Shown piece after piece: positions 39,134 to 47,477 of a stretch of 64,000 nt of DNA. Origin of the DNA: Oscillospiraceae bacterium (GTDB lineage: Bacteria; Bacillota; Clostridia; Oscillospirales; Oscillospiraceae); the NCBI GenBank assembly GCA_017622995.1, contig JAGAQA010000045.1, positions 32,919 to 96,918 of the forward strand, given 5' to 3'. Positions within the stretch are counted from its first letter, which is position 1, and each line of letters opens with the position of its first letter. Both the position numbers and the translations under genes were made by a program. A model generated the notes under the pieces. That model saw only the letters and a list, made by a program, of their open reading frames with translations, was not told where the DNA came from and did no database searches.

Positions 39134-39876
39134 AAAAACTGCGGGTATTGCTGGTTGGCGACGAAATCATGATCCGGGAGGGCTTCAAGCGGCTCTTCGA
39201 CTGGGAGGCCCACGACTGTGAGGTGGTGGGGGAAGCCGCCGACGGCATGGAGGCCCTGGCCCGGATTGATTCCCTGCTGCCGGATATTGTGATTATGGAC
39301 ATCAATATCCCCATTATGAGCGGGCTGAAGGTGATCCAGGTCAGCCGGATCAAGCATCCGGATATGGCCTTTGTGATTGTATCCGGTTACGACGACTTTT
39401 CCTATTGCCGGGAGGCTCTGCGGCTGAAGATCACGGACTATATTCTGAAGCCGGTGAACTACGAGGAGTTCGGCACCTGCATTGACAATCTGAAAATCGG
39501 CCTGTTCCAGCGGCAGGTGGAAAAGGACCCCAGCCCCCAGGAACAGCGGCCCATTACCGCCCTTACCCAATATCTGCGGGACCACCTGGCGGAGGACGTG
39601 AGCCTTACCGTTTTGTCGGAGGAATTCCACCTGAGCCCCCAGTATATCAGTCAGCTCTTTAAGAGTGAAATCGGTGTGGGCTTCCTGGCGTATCTCACCA
39701 ATGTGCGGATGGAGAACGCCAAACGGTTGCTGCTGTCCACGGACCTGAGTGTGGCGGAGGTGGCGGACCGGTCCGGCTACGCGGACTACCGGGTCTTTAC
39801 CAAGGCCTTTAAAAAGGCGGAAAACGTAACGCCCTCCCAATACCGCCGGGAGTTCTTTACCGACCGGCAGGATTAA
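39130..39876 (+). CDS. Response regulator with AraC-type DNA-binding domain (YesN-like)
   Basis: The 248-residue regulator has a receiver (1-120) with phospho-accepting Asp in VIMDINIPIMSG and conserved Lys in DYILKPVNY. The usual paired acidic residues near the N-terminus read VGDE, so the first aspartate is glycine. The C-terminal AraC domain has two helix-turn-helices (VLSEEFHLSPQYISQLFKS and VAEVADRSGYADYRVFTKAF). It overlaps the kinase gene as ATGA. Targets are unknown; relatives often control carbohydrate uptake. Confidence 0.92.
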   Translation: MKKLRVLLVGDEIMIREGFKRLFDWEAHDCEVVGEAADGMEALARIDSLLPDIVIMDINIPIMSGLKVIQVSRIKHPDMAFVIVSGYDDFSYCREALRLKITDYILKPVNYEEFGTCIDNLKIGLFQRQVEKDPSPQEQRPITALTQYLRDHLAEDVSLTVLSEEFHLSPQYISQLFKSEIGVGFLAYLTNVRMENAKRLLLSTDLSVAEVADRSGYADYRVFTKAFKKAENVTPSQYRREFFTDRQD

Positions 39877-39879
39877 AAT

Positions 39880-39916
39880 ACGCCCTTCCCCGCAGTCAGG
39901 CAGGGAAGGGCGTTTG
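39880..39916 (+). terminator. Terminator of the two-component operon
   Basis: A perfect 11-bp stem (39880-39890 with 39903-39913) with a 12-nt loop lies right after the stop. Confidence 0.7.
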
Positions 39917-39938
39917 TGCGCAAAAGGGAGGTTTTGTG

Positions 39939-40141
39939 AATTGACAATTGACAATGAACAATTGACAATTATGGTATCCCTTCGGGATGATTGAAACAAA
40001 TTGGTTAGGAAGTCCGGGAAATACACGGAAAACGCTCAGTTTCACAATCCTATTTTATTCATCCCCGGAGGGGATCCCTTTAATTGTCAACTGTCAACTG
40101 ACAATTGTCAACTGTCAATTGTCAACTGTCAATTGTCAATT
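39939..40141. repeat. MITE-like element with heptamer-repeat ends, copy A
   Basis: About 200 bp is bounded by TTGACAA-type heptamers, about five at the left (39939-39970) and eight or nine at the right (40083-40141, opposite strand). Inside, 39969-39990 (TTATGGTATCCCTTCGGGAT) and 40058-40086 (TTCATCCCCGGAGGGGAT) match the inner ends of copy B, which lies in inverted orientation at 45560-45723, while the middles differ. Confidence 0.75.
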
Positions 40142-40145
40142 TTGT

Positions 40146-40820
40146 TTACACCGCATAGAGGACCACGCACAGAAAATGGAGCAGGCTTCCGATGTCTACA
40201 AAGATATGGAACACGCTGTGCATCCATTTGCGCTTGCTGCCGATGCCGTAGAGCACGGCGCCGATGGTATAGGCAATGCCGCCCCAGAGCAGCAGCCAAA
40301 AGCCGGGCAGGCCCAGCACCTCCCGGACTACCCCGGCGAAGGGGATAATGGCCCAGCCCATGCCGATGTAGCAGATCATGGAAAAGACCCGGTAGGCGTG
40401 AAGATCGATGGCGGTGAGCACGGTTGCCAGAATGGCCATGGCCCACTCAAAGCCGAAGAGCCACCAGCCCAATCTGGGGTAGACGGGGCGGATGGCCGAC
40501 AGGGCCATCACCGTGTAGGTTCCGCAGATCAGGAAATAGATGGTGCAGTGATCAATGACCTGCATCACCTTTTTGCCCATGCCCGGCTTCAGCCCGTGGT
40601 ACACGCTGGATACGCTGTACAGAGCAATCATGCAGAAGCCGAATATGGCGGAGGTCACAATGCCGTAGACATTCTTCCGCAGGGCGGCGAAGGCCACGCA
40701 CAGGCAAAGGGCCGCCACGCCCATGGCGCCGCCCACGATATGGGTGACGGTATTCATGATTTCTTCCCCGGCGGAGTAGTTGGGCAGCGCGCGGTCTGCC
40801 AGCTTTGTTCGTTTCATCAT
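40146..40820 (-). CDS. Hemolysin III / TrhA family membrane protein
   Basis: The 224-residue protein has seven membrane helices of the PAQR superfamily. Conserved motifs include the N-terminal EEIMNTVTHIVGGAMG, SVSSVYHGLKPGMGKKV and YFLICGTYT, and the C-terminal histidine pair WMHSVFHIFVDIGSLLHF, which form a metal site in PAQR proteins. ATG 40820 is chosen because GGAGGA lies 7 bp upstream. Hemolytic activity is not implied; TrhA affects membrane energetics. Confidence 0.9.
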   Translation of the reverse strand: MMKRTKLADRALPNYSAGEEIMNTVTHIVGGAMGVAALCLCVAFAALRKNVYGIVTSAIFGFCMIALYSVSSVYHGLKPGMGKKVMQVIDHCTIYFLICGTYTVMALSAIRPVYPRLGWWLFGFEWAMAILATVLTAIDLHAYRVFSMICYIGMGWAIIPFAGVVREVLGLPGFWLLLWGGIAYTIGAVLYGIGSKRKWMHSVFHIFVDIGSLLHFLCVVLYAV

Positions 40821-40957
40821 AAGGCGTTCCTCCCTGCACACTTGCTGTATGCCCACAGTATAGCATTCTTTTGGCCGGAAATGTACCTACTGGGCGGACT
40901 CTACCGCTCTACCCGGGGAAGAGGCTGGATCCTACCGGCAGTAGAGAAGAAAAAAGA

Positions 40958-40986
40958 TTGACAAACACCGGAATCCCCGATAAAAT
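40958..40986 (+). promoter_or_regulatory. Promoter of lysA
   Basis: TTGACA (40958-40963), a 17-bp spacer and TAAAAT (40981-40986) leave a leader of about 90 nt before the ATG at 41085. Confidence 0.75.
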
Positions 40987-41084
40987 TTAGCCATATTCGC
41001 GCAATTTTGTTTTTTCTGTCTGACCATGCCTTCCAGGTGGGAAGGTCCCATGGAAATACCCCAGCGGAAGAGAGGAAGAGAATC

Positions 41085-42347
41085 ATGAAGAAGACCCCGT
41101 TTATCACCCTGGACAAGGCAAAGGAAATCATCCAGCAGGTCCCCACCCCCTTTCATCTGTATGACGAGGCCGGCATCCGAAGAAATGCCCGGGCGCTGAA
41201 GGCCGCGTTTTCCTGGAATAAGGGCTTTAAGGAGTATTTCGCGGTAAAGGCAACCCCCAATCCCTATATTCTCAAGGTGCTGCACGAGGAGGGCTGCGGC
41301 TGCGACTGCGCCACCTATACGGAGTTGCTGCTGGCGGAGGCCGTGGGCATTACCGGCCACGAGGTGATGTTCTCCTCCAATGTGACCCCGGAAAAGGACA
41401 TGCGCAAGGCACGGGAGATGGGGGCCTACATCAACCTGGATGATGCCACCTATGTGGATTTCCTGGAAAAGCTGGGCCCCGTGCCGGAGACGGTCTGCCT
41501 GCGCTATAACCCCGGCGGCTCCTTCAGCCTGGGCAACACCATTATGGATATGCCCCGGGATGCCAAATACGGCATGACCGAGGATCAGATGGCCGGTGCC
41601 ATCAACCGGCTTATGAAGCTGGGCACCAAGCACTTTGGCATCCATGCCTTCCTGGCCTCCAACACCACCACCAACGAGTATTACCCGGCTCTGGCGGGGC
41701 AGCTGTTCCGGCTTGCCGTCCGGCTGCGCAATGCCACCGGCGCGGACTTCCGGTTCATCAATCTCTCCGGCGGCATCGGTGTGGACTACCGCCCCGAGCA
41801 GCCCGCCTGCGACATCGGGGTCATCGGCGCCGGTGTCCGGGCCCGGTTCGAGGAGATTCTGACTCCGGCGGGGATGGGCGACGTGGCCATCTTCACGGAG
41901 CTGGGCCGGTTTATGCTGGCGCCCTACGGCCATCTGGTTTCCACGGTGCTGCACCAGAAGCACATCTACCGGGAGTACATCGGTCTGGATGCCTGCGCGG
42001 CGGATCTGATGCGGCCTGCCATGTACGGCGCCTACCACCATATTACGGTGCTGGGCAAGGAGGATGCCATTCTGGACCATGTGTATGACGTCACCGGCGG
42101 CCTGTGCGAAAACAACGATAAGTTCGCCATTGAGCGCAGTCTGCCCGCCATCTCCCGGGGAGACATTGTGGTCATCCACGATACCGGCGCCCACGGCTTC
42201 TCCATGGGCTACAACTACAACGGCAAGCTCCGCTCCGCGGAGGTTCTGCTCCATGGGGACGGCACCTTCCAGCTGATCCGCAGGGCCGAGACACCTATGG
42301 ATTATTTTGCCACCCTGGACTGCACGGAATTCTCCTTCCACAACTGA
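41085..42347 (+). CDS. lysA: Diaminopimelate decarboxylase family PLP enzyme
   Basis: The 420-residue fold-type III enzyme has the PLP lysine in YFAVKATPNP, FINLSGGIGVDY for phosphate binding, FTELGRFM, and GLDACAADLMRPAMYGAYHH near the C-terminal active site, whose cysteine is shared across the dimer. It should decarboxylate meso-diaminopimelate to lysine. FGIHAFLASNT replaces the usual HxGS segment, as in the clostridial branch, so a related substrate is possible. ATG 41085 follows GAGAGGAAG. Confidence 0.87.
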   Translation: MKKTPFITLDKAKEIIQQVPTPFHLYDEAGIRRNARALKAAFSWNKGFKEYFAVKATPNPYILKVLHEEGCGCDCATYTELLLAEAVGITGHEVMFSSNVTPEKDMRKAREMGAYINLDDATYVDFLEKLGPVPETVCLRYNPGGSFSLGNTIMDMPRDAKYGMTEDQMAGAINRLMKLGTKHFGIHAFLASNTTTNEYYPALAGQLFRLAVRLRNATGADFRFINLSGGIGVDYRPEQPACDIGVIGAGVRARFEEILTPAGMGDVAIFTELGRFMLAPYGHLVSTVLHQKHIYREYIGLDACAADLMRPAMYGAYHHITVLGKEDAILDHVYDVTGGLCENNDKFAIERSLPAISRGDIVVIHDTGAHGFSMGYNYNGKLRSAEVLLHGDGTFQLIRRAETPMDYFATLDCTEFSFHN

Positions 42348-42474
42348 GAAAGCCGGGGCCAATTCATCCGGAACCTGGGTGATTATACACTCTGCACAAA
42401 ATACAAGAAAAAATTCTTGGCTTTCCATGTGGACTTCGTCAATAATTGTTCATGCTTTTCTGCTCGCCCTGTGC

Positions 42475-42480
42475 TATAAT
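42475..42480 (+). promoter_or_regulatory. Possible -10 element of the CBS-domain gene
   Basis: A perfect TATAAT lies 47 bp before the ATG at 42527, but no convincing -35 is at 16-18 bp. An activator or an extended -10 is possible. Confidence 0.4.
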
Positions 42481-42526
42481 AGAGTAGACGGCGGAGAGAC
42501 GATCCGCCACGGAAAGGAAACGCGGC

Positions 42527-42940
42527 ATGAACAATATCTTGTTTTTTTTGATGCCAAAGGCAATGTGCGCTTATCTCTACGATGATTACACCATTCGTCA
42601 GGCAATAGAAAAAATGGAGTCGGCAGGCTATTCGTCCATCCCCATTCTCAACCGGCATGGTGAGTATCGGGGCACCCTTACGGAGGGAGACCTGCTTTGG
42701 GCCCTGCGCAATATCTGTTATATGGATATGCGTCAGGCCGAAGCACATAAGATCACAGAGATTTCCCGCAGGAAGGACAATGTACCCGTCCGGGTCACCA
42801 CCTCCATGCACGATCTCATCGACCGGGCCTCCACCCAGAATTTTGTTCCCGTGGTGGATGACAAGGACGCATTCATCGGCATTGTGACCAGAAGATCCAT
42901 CATCCAGTACTGCAAACAGACCCTGTTCCCCGAGGACTGA
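42527..42940 (+). CDS. Tandem CBS-domain protein
   Basis: The 137-residue protein consists of two CBS motifs (about 8-65 and 75-132) making one Bateman module, with YSSIPILNRHGEYRGTLTEGD and FVPVVDDKDAFIGIVTRRSII as the ligand-contact strands. Such modules bind adenosine nucleotides or similar ligands. No catalytic domain is attached, so it must act on a partner. Confidence 0.9.
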   Translation: MNNILFFLMPKAMCAYLYDDYTIRQAIEKMESAGYSSIPILNRHGEYRGTLTEGDLLWALRNICYMDMRQAEAHKITEISRRKDNVPVRVTTSMHDLIDRASTQNFVPVVDDKDAFIGIVTRRSIIQYCKQTLFPED

Positions 42941-42954
42941 GCTACATAAGCACG

Positions 42955-42987
42955 ATCCCCTCTGCGAATACCGCAGAGGGGATATTT
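42955..42987. terminator. Bidirectional terminator between convergent genes
   Basis: A perfect 12-bp stem (42955-42966 with 42972-42983) with an AATAC loop sits between the CBS gene and the HExxH lipoprotein gene. Confidence 0.82.
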
Positions 42988-44791
42988 ATTGGCTCTGGCT
43001 GTATTGCACCAGATACTGTTCCCACAGATAGGTGCCGGAGGGCTGGGTCAGGGAAAAGACTTCCCGGATGCCGGTGCAGATCCTTTTTAGCTTCTGCTGC
43101 ATCACCGGGGCAACAAACAGGCTTTCGTTTCCGGGACTGGCGGCATATTCCAGAATCCGGGCCCGGTCTTCCGCGGGGAAGCTCATGGCGTATTCGTCCA
43201 CAAAGCAGCGGTTGGTTCCGCTTAAGAAGCTTTGATACCGGCTCATGTCCGCGTTTGCATTCAGACTGTAGGAAAACTCCTGGGGGTTCAGGTCATTCCA
43301 GTTGTCATAGGCGTTGGAAGCGCGGATCACCTGGGTATCGATCAGGTGGCTCAGCTCGTGGATCAGGGTGGCGCGAAGCTGTTCCGGCGGAGAAACCGCC
43401 AGGGCGATGCAGCAGGCGCCCGCTTCCTCAAACTGAAGGCCCATGGCGCTGTCCAGACTGCCGGAGGCGGAAGCCTGGATGGAATCCACCAGACACAGGG
43501 TAAGGCCGGAATAGCCCTGGCTCAGTTGGTCGAGGAAGCCTTCCGGGAAGCAGGAGAGGAGCGAATCCACGGTTTCCAGGGCCCAGAGGGTTTCGTCGGT
43601 CCGCCGGGAGGGGGTCAGGGTGTAATCCCAGGGCTGGGAAGAAGCAGCCTCTTCCAATACGGAAAGGGAAATGCCCCGGGCCAGCCCCACCCGCTGGGCA
43701 GCATCCCGGCAGAGGGCTTCCTGGCCCGGATCCGGGACAGAATCCCGGGTAAAGGGAACCAGGTAGGACCGGTCGCTGTCCGGGGGAAAGGCGTCATAAT
43801 TCCAGCGAAGGATCCACCACCGGTTTTCCTCCCGGCTGTAAGCGGGAAGATACAGGGTGCCGTCCTCCGTGACACAGCCCTGTTCCAGACGGCTGATCCC
43901 GGGCAGGGTGACGGAGCTCTGCTTCTGCCCGGTGGAGAGCCGATAGAGGCTGGCGGTGATGCCGGAACCGGCGGCCTCTTTGCAGGTGATCAGGCTGTCC
44001 ATTTGGGGAAGAAAGCAGACGAGGGTTTCTTCCCCGCTGACCAGAAGCTCCTGAATCCCGCCGGAGGGCTCCACAAGCAGCAGCTTTTGGAAGGAATGCT
44101 CCCGGGACAGGAGCAGCAGACCGGAACCGGCAGCGGCGGCATCGGCGGGGCAAAGGTCCTCATACAGGGCGCTTCCATCCTGGGCGGAGAGCAGAAGCAC
44201 CCGATCTTCTCCCTTGGAATCCGTCAGCCGGAGCAGGAGTTCCTTACCAAGACATTGCACGCTGCCTCCGGCGGCGGCCATGTTGTCCCGCAGGGGACGG
44301 CAAAGACCCGAGTCTCGGTCCAGCACATACAGGCCCTCCGGCTTCAGGAAGTAAATTTCCCGGCCCTCCGGGGAAATGCCGGGGGTTCCCAGGGCATCCT
44401 CCGGCAAGGTAAGGGACCCGGTTTCTTCCAGCTTCCGGTCCAGAATGCGCAGTTTTCTGCCTGCGCTGTCATAAAGCCACAGGCTGTCGGCATCGGAATA
44501 AACCGGAACGCCGCCGGAAAGGCTGCCGGACAGACGCAGCCCCTTCCCGGTAAAGACGGATATGCCCGTGTCATCCAGAAGCAGCAGGCTGTTTCCCATG
44601 GTGTAAAGCTGGCAGGTGCCTGCCCTTTCCGTGGGAAAGACCTCTATAATGCCGCTGGTCTGCTGCTCCAGGGGGTGCCCCGGAGCGTGAAGCGACTGCT
44701 CCGGAACCGGATCCGGTTCCGGGACAGGCAGGTCTTTTTGCCCGCATCCGGTTAAGCAAAGCAGGGCGAGCACAGCGGCAAGCAATTTCAT
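42986..44791 (-). CDS. Lipoprotein with beta-propeller-like region and C-terminal zincin (HExxH) domain
   Basis: The 601-residue protein has a lipoprotein signal (MKLLAAVLALLCLTGC, Cys16). Residues about 45-340 are made of short beta-strand repeats with GxLYxxD/SLWLYDSAG patterns, resembling a WD/NHL-type propeller, though repeats are hard to count. Near residue 475 comes TLIHELSHLID, an HExxH zinc site with His478 and His482. It is followed by FVDEYAMSFPAEDRARILEY, a likely third-ligand region. It is probably a surface metalloprotease or a sensor with a protease-like domain. No assigned family is recognised. Confidence 0.72.
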   Translation of the reverse strand: MKLLAAVLALLCLTGCGQKDLPVPEPDPVPEQSLHAPGHPLEQQTSGIIEVFPTERAGTCQLYTMGNSLLLLDDTGISVFTGKGLRLSGSLSGGVPVYSDADSLWLYDSAGRKLRILDRKLEETGSLTLPEDALGTPGISPEGREIYFLKPEGLYVLDRDSGLCRPLRDNMAAAGGSVQCLGKELLLRLTDSKGEDRVLLLSAQDGSALYEDLCPADAAAAGSGLLLLSREHSFQKLLLVEPSGGIQELLVSGEETLVCFLPQMDSLITCKEAAGSGITASLYRLSTGQKQSSVTLPGISRLEQGCVTEDGTLYLPAYSREENRWWILRWNYDAFPPDSDRSYLVPFTRDSVPDPGQEALCRDAAQRVGLARGISLSVLEEAASSQPWDYTLTPSRRTDETLWALETVDSLLSCFPEGFLDQLSQGYSGLTLCLVDSIQASASGSLDSAMGLQFEEAGACCIALAVSPPEQLRATLIHELSHLIDTQVIRASNAYDNWNDLNPQEFSYSLNANADMSRYQSFLSGTNRCFVDEYAMSFPAEDRARILEYAASPGNESLFVAPVMQQKLKRICTGIREVFSLTQPSGTYLWEQYLVQYSQSQ

Positions 44792-44793
44792 GG

Positions 44794-44970
44794 TTATTGT
44801 CTCCTGGCTAGGGTGTAGTCATCCCCCTGACGATAGTAGGGGCATTGTTTGGACCGGGAGGTGAGAATGCGGTATACCTCATCCTCGTCCAGATCCATCA
44901 TGCAGTAGTATTCCTCATACTCCTCATCATAATCATAATACCAGCAGCTGTCGCATTGTGTCGAATCCAT
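44794..44970 (-). CDS. Small acidic Cys-containing protein, DUF6472-like
   Basis: A 58-residue product begins MDSTQCDSCWYYDYDEEYEE, with a CxxC, a tyrosine/acidic block, YYCMMDLDEDEVYRIL, then CPYYRQGDDYTLARRQ. I recognise this pattern as the DUF6472 family of clostridial small proteins; the match is from memory. Four cysteines could bind a metal. It stops 2 bp before the lipoprotein start and overlaps the ribosome site of that gene, so the two are co-transcribed with the phosphodiesterase gene upstream. Confidence 0.78.
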   Translation of the reverse strand: MDSTQCDSCWYYDYDEEYEEYYCMMDLDEDEVYRILTSRSKQCPYYRQGDDYTLARRQ

Positions 44971-44972
44971 GG

Positions 44973-45488
44973 TTATTCCTCCAGAATTCGGAAAGAAAAG
45001 CTGCCGTCCTCGTAAAGCAGATAGCTGTGGCTGCCGTCCTTGGGGATGGAAACACTGCCGGGGTTCAGGCAGCGGATGCCGTTGATGGTCTCGTCCAGCT
45101 TCACATGGGTGTGGCCGAAGAGGAAAACGGAACCTTCCGGAAGCTGGGGCAGGTTCTGGGGGTTTGCGTGATGACCGTGGGTCAGGTAGAAAACCTTGCC
45201 GTCGGCAAGAAGCTGGCTGTACTCCGCAAGACAGGGGAAGGGCAGCACCATCTGGTCTACCTCTGCCTCGCAGTTGCCCCGGACAGCCAGAATCCGATCC
45301 TCCAGAGCGCTGAGCATGGGGATCACCTTTTTGGGGGCATAGTCCCTTGGCAGGTCGTTCCGGGGACCGTGGTACAAAAGATCCCCCAGAAGAAGAATCT
45401 TGTCCGGATTCTCCCTTTCAATTTCCCCGCAGAGCCGCCCGCACCAATAGGCGCTGCCGTGAATATCGGACGCAATGATGAATTTCAT
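44973..45488 (-). CDS. Calcineurin-like phosphodiesterase, YfcE type
   Basis: The 171-residue enzyme has the metal-site series MKFIIASDIHGS, LLLGDLLYHGPR, VRGNCEAEVD, THGHH and FGHTHV, all five motifs of the MJ0936/YfcE branch. It hydrolyses phosphodiesters in vitro, with physiological substrate unknown. ATG 45488 follows AAGGAG; the open frame further upstream reads into the heptamer-repeat element and is not coding. Confidence 0.92.
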   Translation of the reverse strand: MKFIIASDIHGSAYWCGRLCGEIERENPDKILLLGDLLYHGPRNDLPRDYAPKKVIPMLSALEDRILAVRGNCEAEVDQMVLPFPCLAEYSQLLADGKVFYLTHGHHANPQNLPQLPEGSVFLFGHTHVKLDETINGIRCLNPGSVSIPKDGSHSYLLYEDGSFSFRILEE

Positions 45489-45559
45489 AGTCATTCTCCT
45501 TTGTGAAAAAGCCTGCCGCAGGAAGCTTGCAGCAGACTGTGATTTGCAGCATGGATAAA

Positions 45560-45723
45560 GTTGACAGTTGACAATTGATAATTGACAATTGAGGAATCCC
45601 CTTCGGGGATGAAATAGATTAAAAAAAGGAAGAAAAACGGGGAATCCCCAGGGCTTCCGGATCACTTTGTTTAGATTTATCCCGAAGGGATACCATAACT
45701 GTCAACTGTCAATTATCAACTGT
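45560..45723. repeat. MITE-like element with heptamer-repeat ends, copy B (inverted)
   Basis: About 165 bp has TTGACAA-type heptamers at both ends. Inner ends at 45588-45615 and 45678-45698 are the reverse complement of those of copy A (39939-40141). The middle 60 bp differs. It lies between the phosphodiesterase gene and the DUF1643 gene. Confidence 0.75.
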
Positions 45724-45732
45724 CCCTGCGTC

Positions 45733-46347
45733 TCAAAACGCCGTCTCCAGATAATTTGCCACATCGAAGGGCCGCAGGACTTCGTCCTTGCGCAGGTAGA
45801 GGGGATGGTGGGGGTGGCCTTTTTTGGTGATGGCCCCGGCGCAGTACCAGCTTGCGCCCCGGTCCTTTCCGATGGCCAGCAAATCCCGCAGACAGGCCCG
45901 CAGATAGGGGCGCTTTTCAATGACGGAGCCCCAGGCGGCCCACACGGCAGGGGATTTGGACAGGGACAGCACATAGGAGAAAGCCTCCATATTCTCCCGG
46001 TGCAGCATGGGATTGCACACCTTTTCCATGGTGTTGGGGTCCGTTGCCCGCTGGGCATAGACGTTGAACATGAGGAAGCTGTCAAACCCGTTGCCCAGGG
46101 CGATCCGCTGGACCGATTTCAGGGTGTTGTCCAGGTGATCCGGCTGGGCGGTGGAGGGATTGATGCCGATGCAAATCAGGGGCTTTTCTCCCCGGGTGCC
46201 CAGAATGTACCGGTATTCCGAATAGAAGTTGGGCGCGTAGATCCATTTTTCGATGTCGTAGTCGGGATTTGGGGTGTTGGCGGCAGCCAGCGCCTCCCGA
46301 AAGGTGGTCAGCTCCAGCTCCGCGGTGGTTCCTTTTGGTATGTGCAT
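45733..46347 (-). CDS. DUF1643 domain protein
   Basis: The 204-residue protein has the DUF1643 pattern: YRYILGTRGEKPLICIGINPSTA near residue 45, then VQRIALGNGFDSFLMFNVYAQRA, and a tryptophan-containing AVWAAWGSVIEKR. Function unknown; it is a small soluble enzyme-like fold. ATG 46347 follows GAGGAAG. It follows the small membrane protein gene by 8 bp. Confidence 0.85.
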   Translation of the reverse strand: MHIPKGTTAELELTTFREALAAANTPNPDYDIEKWIYAPNFYSEYRYILGTRGEKPLICIGINPSTAQPDHLDNTLKSVQRIALGNGFDSFLMFNVYAQRATDPNTMEKVCNPMLHRENMEAFSYVLSLSKSPAVWAAWGSVIEKRPYLRACLRDLLAIGKDRGASWYCAGAITKKGHPHHPLYLRKDEVLRPFDVANYLETAF

Positions 46348-46355
46348 GGGCTTCC

Positions 46356-46928
46356 TCAACTTTCTTCGTGGGGGAACCACCAGCTCTTGCTGGGATCGTG
46401 GAAATCACACTGGTCCTCTGCAAGGCCCTTCTGACGGCACCAGCCGGAAAACGCGGTGTCCAGGAAGGGGTACACCCCGTCCATGGTGGACTGGAGCGAA
46501 ACGGTCTTGCCGCCGCGCATTTGCAGCTCCACCACAATGTTGCCGCCTGTGATCAGGTACAGCTTCTGCCCCTCAATGTCGCTGTAGCGGTAGGCGTCGC
46601 TTTTCTTACCCAGGGAGGAGACAAGAAAGCTGTCCTCTCCGTAAAAAATGCCGAAGCTCAGGTAGTACACCGCGAAGGAAACCCCCAGCAGCAGGACGAT
46701 GAGGCCGCCCCAGAGCAGGACCTTGTCTTCCCCGGCGCCGGAGACCATGGCGGCAATGCCGATGGCGCTTAAGATGATGCCGAAAACGCCGTAGCGCTTG
46801 TTGACCCGGACGGCCAGTCCCGACAGGTGCTCTGCCTTATTGCGAAACAGCTTCTGAAATCCCTTGTCTACCAAACGGCAGATGCCGAAAACCACCGCCG
46901 CGGTAACAATCCATACAATTGCTTCCAT
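46356..46928 (-). CDS. Membrane protein with PH-like C-terminal domain, unknown function
   Basis: The 190-residue protein has an N-terminal membrane helix (2-18), two more helices (about 48-66 and 72-94), and a cytoplasmic beta-rich region (about 95-160) with the pattern of a bacterial PH-like domain (YRYSDIEGQKLYLITGGNIVVELQ). I do not recognise a named family with certainty (DUF6560-like at best). It sits between the 5-formyltetrahydrofolate cyclo-ligase gene and the DUF1643 gene on the same strand. Confidence 0.65.
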   Translation of the reverse strand: MEAIVWIVTAAVVFGICRLVDKGFQKLFRNKAEHLSGLAVRVNKRYGVFGIILSAIGIAAMVSGAGEDKVLLWGGLIVLLLGVSFAVYYLSFGIFYGEDSFLVSSLGKKSDAYRYSDIEGQKLYLITGGNIVVELQMRGGKTVSLQSTMDGVYPFLDTAFSGWCRQKGLAEDQCDFHDPSKSWWFPHEES

Positions 46929-46940
46929 GTTTTCTCCTTT

Positions 46941-47477
46941 TTACGCCCACAGCACCAGATCCACGGGAATATCAAAGCTTTCCGTTTCCAGCTTGTCAAC
47001 CATCTGAAAATCGTAGCACAGGGCCACGGTGGGATGCCGGGGCTCCCGGGAGAGGAATTTGTCATAAAAGCCGCCGCCATAGCCGATGCGGTGGCCCTGG
47101 GGGTCAAATACCAGCCCGGGCATCAGCACCAGGGCGGTTTCGTCGTCGGCCACAGGCCCGTCGGCAATGGGCTCCGGGATCCCGGCATAGCCGGTGGAGA
47201 CCTGGCTCAGATCGGTCAGGTAAAGGAATTTCATTTCCTCTCCGTAGACCTTGGGCACGGCCACCCGTTTCCCGTCGGCAAGGGCCTGCTCCAGCATGGG
47301 CACGGTGCGGACCTCCTGGTTGTAGGGAAGGTAGCCGTATATGGTTCTTGCCTGCTGATAGGCGGGGCAGGCACGGAGCATTTCTCCAAGGATGCGGCTC
47401 TTTTCTTCAATTTGGCTCTCGGTCATTGCCCGCTTTTGCTGCCGGATCCGGCTGCGGAGCTCTTTTTTATTCACCAT
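46941..47477 (-). CDS. 5-formyltetrahydrofolate cyclo-ligase
   Basis: The 178-residue protein begins MVNKKELRSRIRQQKRAM. It has the active-site motif LVLMPGLVFDPQGHRIGYGG followed by GFYDKFL, typical of the YgfA family. It converts 5-formyl-THF to 5,10-methenyl-THF with ATP. ATG 47477 overlaps the stop of the XRE regulator gene by 11 bp. Confidence 0.93.
   Translation of the reverse strand: MVNKKELRSRIRQQKRAMTESQIEEKSRILGEMLRACPAYQQARTIYGYLPYNQEVRTVPMLEQALADGKRVAVPKVYGEEMKFLYLTDLSQVSTGYAGIPEPIADGPVADDETALVLMPGLVFDPQGHRIGYGGGFYDKFLSREPRHPTVALCYDFQMVDKLETESFDIPVDLVLWA

Noticed and set aside
39939-40141. CRISPR array made of TTGACAA-type repeats
   Set aside because: The repeat unit is 7 bp with no spacers of constant length and no cas genes nearby.
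42350-42526. Riboswitch or attenuator between lysA and the CBS gene
   Set aside because: Only a TATAAT and an AT-rich leader are visible; no conserved riboswitch core or paired terminator was found.
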